NCBI GenBank assembly: GCA_023394965.1
Contig: JAEWZX010000013.1
Span: forward strand, 1 to 64,000
Direction of reading: 5' to 3'
DNA length: 64,000 bases
From: Pseudomonadota bacterium
Lineage (GTDB): Bacteria > Pseudomonadota > Alphaproteobacteria > Sphingomonadales > Sphingomonadaceae
The notes below the pieces were generated by a model. The model was given only the letters and a program-made list of their open reading frames with translations. It did not search any database and was not told the origin of the DNA. A program made the translations under genes and the position numbers. This document shows, in pieces, positions 60,558 to 64,000 of the stretch (position 1 is the first letter of the stretch; every line of letters begins with the position of its first letter).

Positions 60558-61556
60558 TCAGGGTGCCTCTCGCTGCTCCGTCGCGCGGGCTAGAATGACG
60601 GAAAAGCATTCATCGCTGTCCAACCAGCGTTTCAGCGGAGTCCATCCCCCGGCCAACAGCAGCAGATTGGCGCTGCGCGGGGTGAATTTATGGCTGTTTT
60701 CCGTGTGAATTGTCTCGCCCGCGCGCATTGAGAAACCTTCCCCCGATACGGTGAAGTCGATGTCATTTCTGGCAACCAGATGCATTTCCACCCGGGCCAA
60801 GTCATCGTTCCACAGCGCCTTGTGATCAAGGGCAGCGGCTGGAAGAGTACCGGAAAGTTCGCGATTGATACGGGTTACAAGGTTCATGTTGAACGCCGCC
60901 GTCACACCTTGCGCATCGTCATATGCTGCTTCGAGGATCGTGCTGTCCTTCACCAGATCCATGCCGATGAGCAGTAGCGGACTTTCGCCCTCCTCCGCGC
61001 CCAGTGTAGCGCGCATCGACCTTAGCAGGTCGACTGCGGTCCGGGGCACCATGTTGCCGATGGTGGATCCGGGAAAGAAACCAAGTTTCCTCATCGGCTC
61101 GACTTCTTCCGGCAGGCTGACCCGGCGCATGAAATCGGCCTCCACCGGATAGACGGGAATCCTGGGGAATTTTTCCGCCAGAGCTGCAGCGCTTTCGCGA
61201 AGGAAATCGCCCGAAATGTCGAGCGGAACATAGGCAGCCGGGTCAATCGCTTCGAGCAGAAGCGGGGTCTTGACCGAGCTGCCAGATCCGAATTCGACCA
61301 CCGCCCTGCCCGATCCAACGAGTTCTGCAAACTCACCGCTGCGCGCGCGCAAAATCTCGGTCTCTGCCCGGGTGGGATAATACTCGTCCAGCTGTGTGAT
61401 CCGTTCGAAAAGACGTGATCCCTCCTCATCATAGAACCACCGGGCAGGGATCGCCTTCTCGCGTTGATGCAATCCTTTGAGGACATCGGCCCGAAAGGCA
61501 CGATCAACCCCGTCTTCGTCCAGGTCGACGAGTGCAATGCCAGTATCGGTTTTCAT
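60558..61556 (-). CDS. egtD: L-histidine N-alpha-methyltransferase EgtD
   Basis: 332 residues. Trimethylates histidine to hercynine with S-adenosylmethionine in ergothioneine synthesis. Motifs: KAIPARWFYDEEGSRLFERI (about 23-42), the SAM site VVEFGSGSSVKTPLLLEAI, FFPGSTIGNM, and GMDLVKDSTILEAAYDDAQG, ending with HTENSHKFTPR. ATG 61556 has AAGGAC seven bases before it and shares one base with the egtB stop (TGATG), so the pair is coupled. Confidence 0.94.
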   Translation of the reverse strand: MKTDTGIALVDLDEDGVDRAFRADVLKGLHQREKAIPARWFYDEEGSRLFERITQLDEYYPTRAETEILRARSGEFAELVGSGRAVVEFGSGSSVKTPLLLEAIDPAAYVPLDISGDFLRESAAALAEKFPRIPVYPVEADFMRRVSLPEEVEPMRKLGFFPGSTIGNMVPRTAVDLLRSMRATLGAEEGESPLLLIGMDLVKDSTILEAAYDDAQGVTAAFNMNLVTRINRELSGTLPAAALDHKALWNDDLARVEMHLVARNDIDFTVSGEGFSMRAGETIHTENSHKFTPRSANLLLLAGGWTPLKRWLDSDECFSVILARATEQREAP

Positions 61557-62809
61557 CAGATGTCCTTTGCCAGCCTGACGCCGGTGAATTGCCACCGCTG
61601 GTGCGGGTAGAAGAAGTTGCGATAGCTTGCCCGCGAATGGCCCCGTGCGGTAGCGCAGCTTGCGCCCTTGAGGACGAACTGACCGCTCATGAATTTGCCA
61701 TTATATTCACCCACAGCACCAGCGGCAGGCTGGAAACGCGGATAGGGCAAATAGGCGGATCGGGTGAATTGCCAACAATCGCCGAACAGGTCCTTGCCCC
61801 CTGCAGGCAATGGCGGGGCGGCGCGATCAAGCTGATTTCCACCAAATGGATCGTGCGCCGGGGCCTCGCCTTCCTGGCCGCGAGCGATAGCCTCCCACTC
61901 GAATTCAGTGGGCAAACGCTGGCCGGACCAACTGGCGAAAGCATCTGCTTCGAAATAGGAAATATGGGTGACCGGCGCATCCGGATCGCGGGGCTGCCAG
62001 CCTGCGTGAGTAAACTGTTCGCCACCGCGCCAATAAAGCGGCGCGCGAATGCCGTTACTCCGGACCCAGGCCCACCCGTCGGACAGCCACAGCGTTGCAG
62101 TGTCATATCCGCCATCTGCAATGAATTCGTCCCATTCCCTGTTCGTGACAAGCCGCGAGGACAGGGCAAAAGGCTCAAGCAGCACGCGATGTGCCGGGCC
62201 TTCGTTATCGAAGGCGAAGCCATCGGACTGGTGACCGATGCGGGCAATGCCGCCAGGGTGCGTATACCAGCCATCACTGCCTGGCCGGGCCTTTCCTGCC
62301 GCAGCATCCCACATCTTCACGCCCAAGGGGTTCTGGAACAATGCATGTTTTATATCGGTCAGCAGCAGTTCCTGATGCTGCTGTTCGTGGCTTAGGCCAA
62401 GTTCGATCAACGGGGCGAGATCTTCGCGGCCCAGCAACACATCCATCGCTGAATCGACATGCCTGCGCCATTCGAGAATATCGTCCAGCGTCGGACGCGA
62501 GAGCATTCCGCGTGAAAACCGCGCAATCCGCTCGCCCTCGGTTTCGTAATAGGAATTGAAGACGAAGGGCCAGTCTCGATTATAAAGTGAGTAATCATCG
62601 GCATGGTCTCGCAGCAGGAAGGTTTCCCAGAACCACGTCGTATGCGCGAGATGCCATTTTGCTGGACTGGCATCTTCCATGGACTGAATCGTGGCATCGG
62701 CATCGGAAAGCGGCTCAACAAGCTGCTGGCTCAAACCGCGTACGGCGACATAACGAGCCTGGAGGCTTTCACCGAGCGATGGCACTGATTTAGGCTGGAT
62801 ACGGGGCAT
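61556..62809 (-). CDS. egtB: Ergothioneine synthesis sulfoxide synthase EgtB
   Basis: 417 residues. A DinB-like helical domain gives the iron-binding histidines (KWHLAHTTWFWETF, about residues 51-64, and LSHEQQHQELLLTD near 140) and a C-terminal FGE/SUMF1-like sulfatase-modifying-factor domain follows (VTHISYFEADAFASWSGQRL, then LPTEFEWEAIARGQEG, and VLKGASCATARGHSRASYRN). It joins hercynine with a thiol donor and oxygen. It precedes and overlaps egtD. egtA/C/E are not nearby. Confidence 0.94.
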   Translation of the reverse strand: MPRIQPKSVPSLGESLQARYVAVRGLSQQLVEPLSDADATIQSMEDASPAKWHLAHTTWFWETFLLRDHADDYSLYNRDWPFVFNSYYETEGERIARFSRGMLSRPTLDDILEWRRHVDSAMDVLLGREDLAPLIELGLSHEQQHQELLLTDIKHALFQNPLGVKMWDAAAGKARPGSDGWYTHPGGIARIGHQSDGFAFDNEGPAHRVLLEPFALSSRLVTNREWDEFIADGGYDTATLWLSDGWAWVRSNGIRAPLYWRGGEQFTHAGWQPRDPDAPVTHISYFEADAFASWSGQRLPTEFEWEAIARGQEGEAPAHDPFGGNQLDRAAPPLPAGGKDLFGDCWQFTRSAYLPYPRFQPAAGAVGEYNGKFMSGQFVLKGASCATARGHSRASYRNFFYPHQRWQFTGVRLAKDI

Positions 62810-62965
62810 CGCTTATCCCCCCTTACATTGCGGCAGCCGGGACATGGCGACCACGTCCAATCATGACGTAAATCGCTGCATGTTTAAAGACCCGAGGCAA
62901 AAAAGCCTGTCCAAACAATAAAATGGATCGCATCGCTTCAGCAATGCGGCGCCGATGGGAGAGTT

Positions 62966-62997
62966 CCGCCGACCCGTGGAAATACGCAGGTCGGCGG
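62966..62997 (-). terminator. Hairpin downstream of the DAHP synthase gene
   Basis: CCGCCGACC (62966-62974) and GGTCGGCGG (62989-62997) form a perfect nine-pair stem with a 14-base loop, beginning six bases beyond the DAHP synthase stop codon. No T-run follows on the minus strand, so termination strength is uncertain. Confidence 0.5.
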
Positions 62998-63003
62998 GAT
63001 ATT

Positions 63004-64000
63004 TCAGGCCGCGTTAGCGCGCCGGACAGCTTCTTCCTCGTTCAGCATTTCTGCGATCAAGAACGCGAGTTCAAGCGACTGCGCAGCGTTGAGGCGCGGA
63101 TCGCAATGGGTGTGATAGCGGTCTTTAAGCGCATCATCGGTAATCGCCACAGCACCGCCGACACATTCGGTCACATCCTGACCAGTCATTTCGACATGAA
63201 TGCCGCCAGGATGGGTACCTTCCGCACGATGGACCGCGAAGAAGCCCTTCACTTCAGACAGAATGCGATCGAACGGCCGCGTCTTGTACCCACTTTCCGA
63301 TTTCACGACATTGCCATGCATCGGATCGCAGCTCCACACCACGGGATGGCCCTCGGCCTTCACTGCCCTGACAAGACGCGGCAGGCCTTCTTCGACCTTG
63401 TCGTGACCGAAACGGCTGATCAGGGTGATGCGGCCCGGTTCGCGCGCCGGGTTCAACGTGTCGAGCAGGCGCAGCATGGCGTCGGTTTCCAGACTGGGAC
63501 CGCATTTCATGCCCAATGGATTGCCGATCCCACGGCAGAACTCGACATGCGCACTGTCGTCGAACCGGGTGCGGTCGCCGATCCAGACCATATGCGCGCT
63601 GGTATCGTACCAGTCGCCAGTCAGGCTGTCGCGACGGGTCAGCGCCTGTTCGTAAGGCAGCAGCAGCGCCTCATGGCTAGTGTAGAAGCTGGTGCGCTGC
63701 AACTGAGGCAGCACCTGCGGATCGACCCCGCAGGCTTCCATGAAATCAAGCGCTTCGCCGATACGGTCGGCGATATCGGAAAACTTGTCCGCCCACGGGC
63801 TGCGGCCCATGAAATCGAGCGTCCACTGGTGGACCTGCCGCAGATTGGCATAGCCGCCGGTGGCAAAGGCACGCAGAAGGTTCAGCGTAGCAGCGGCCTG
63901 CGAATAGGCGCGCACCATGCGCTGCGGATCGTTGGTGCGTGACGCTTCCTCGAATTCGATGCCGTTTATGTTGTCGCCAAAGTAGCTCGGCAGCGTCACA
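63004..64000 (-). CDS. Class II 3-deoxy-7-phosphoheptulonate synthase (5' end cut)
   Basis: Only the C-terminal 332 or so residues lie in the window; the gene enters from the right edge, and the full class II enzyme is about 455 residues. It condenses phosphoenolpyruvate and erythrose 4-phosphate, the first step of the shikimate pathway. Seen here are RMVRAYSQAAATLNLLRAF, TSFYTSHEALLLPYEQALTR, GNPLGMKCGPSLETDAML, the metal site PVVWSCDPMHGNVVKS and VHRAEGTHPGGIHVEMTGQDVTEC in two parts, ending with DPRLNAAQSLELAF. All are class II hallmarks. Confidence 0.93.
   Translation of the reverse strand, partial: VTLPSYFGDNINGIEFEEASRTNDPQRMVRAYSQAAATLNLLRAFATGGYANLRQVHQWTLDFMGRSPWADKFSDIADRIGEALDFMEACGVDPQVLPQLQRTSFYTSHEALLLPYEQALTRRDSLTGDWYDTSAHMVWIGDRTRFDDSAHVEFCRGIGNPLGMKCGPSLETDAMLRLLDTLNPAREPGRITLISRFGHDKVEEGLPRLVRAVKAEGHPVVWSCDPMHGNVVKSESGYKTRPFDRILSEVKGFFAVHRAEGTHPGGIHVEMTGQDVTECVGGAVAITDDALKDRYHTHCDPRLNAAQSLELAFLIAEMLNEEEAVRRANAA

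Overview
The window is 64 kb of a high-GC alphaproteobacterial chromosome, most likely from the Sphingomonadales (Erythrobacteraceae-like). The inference rests on gene content and order: topA-dprA-plsY next to murI, an ALA-synthase type hemA, a CASDH/CASDC polyamine route, a PEP-CTERM surface protein, Tad pilus genes, a second-type IF-1 and several small proteins of a kind I associate with sphingomonads. No rRNA, tRNA, CRISPR array, integrase or complete insertion sequence was recognised. The right edge cuts a class II DAHP synthase.

Layout. 1-2711 is the only region that looks accessory: a visibly AT-richer gene for an AvcD-like anti-phage dCTP deaminase that lacks its catalytic C-terminal motifs and ends beside a perfect 32-bp palindrome, a gene-free stretch with a hairpin-rich GC block, and an HTH (terminase-small-subunit-like) protein. 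2792-4266 holds a small lipoprotein, a DUF1289 protein and a GNAT acetyltransferase. 4279-7134 is a three-gene TadE/TadE/TadG operon. 7358-11979 has a LysR regulator divergent from ppk-ppx. 11983-18626 carries apaG, a Tad-like mini-peptide, a small conserved protein behind a strong Fur-box match, metZ, two membrane glycosyltransferases, leuB and recO. 18652-22406 has small proteins (UbiK, TspO) and a divergent pair of oxidoreductases. 22657-29553 has infA (TTG start, long type), gor, a CDP-alcohol phosphatidyltransferase, a DEAD-box helicase, an SGNH hydrolase and pgi. 29623-32549 is the overlapping lepB-rnc-era-ASCH operon. 32602-38026 runs plsY-dprA and topA followed by a coupled 60-aa HTH gene, a two-repeat secreted protein and a decayed second copy of the HTH gene. 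38161-43231 has murI, hemA (with a Fur-like box), a SleB-type hydrolase, a nitroreductase and an MBL-like protein.

43264-51377 is the most suggestive block: a PEP-CTERM protein, ornithine decarboxylase, a 7TM-sensor diguanylate cyclase, and an operon of carboxyspermidine dehydrogenase, two lipoproteins and carboxyspermidine decarboxylase. It may couple polyamine synthesis or sensing at the envelope to c-di-GMP. 51611-53966 has a threonine dehydratase-like enzyme, tandem MAPEG proteins and a lipoprotein. 54009-64000 has trxB, a tyrosine phosphatase, the trehalose operon otsB-GH15-otsA (otsA apparently starting at CTG), a retropepsin-like protease, the ergothioneine pair egtB-egtD and partial class II DAHP synthase.

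Most genes are tightly packed with 1- or 4-base stop/start overlaps. Starts were chosen by Shine-Dalgarno match and family N-termini and are flagged where uncertain. No database search was possible.
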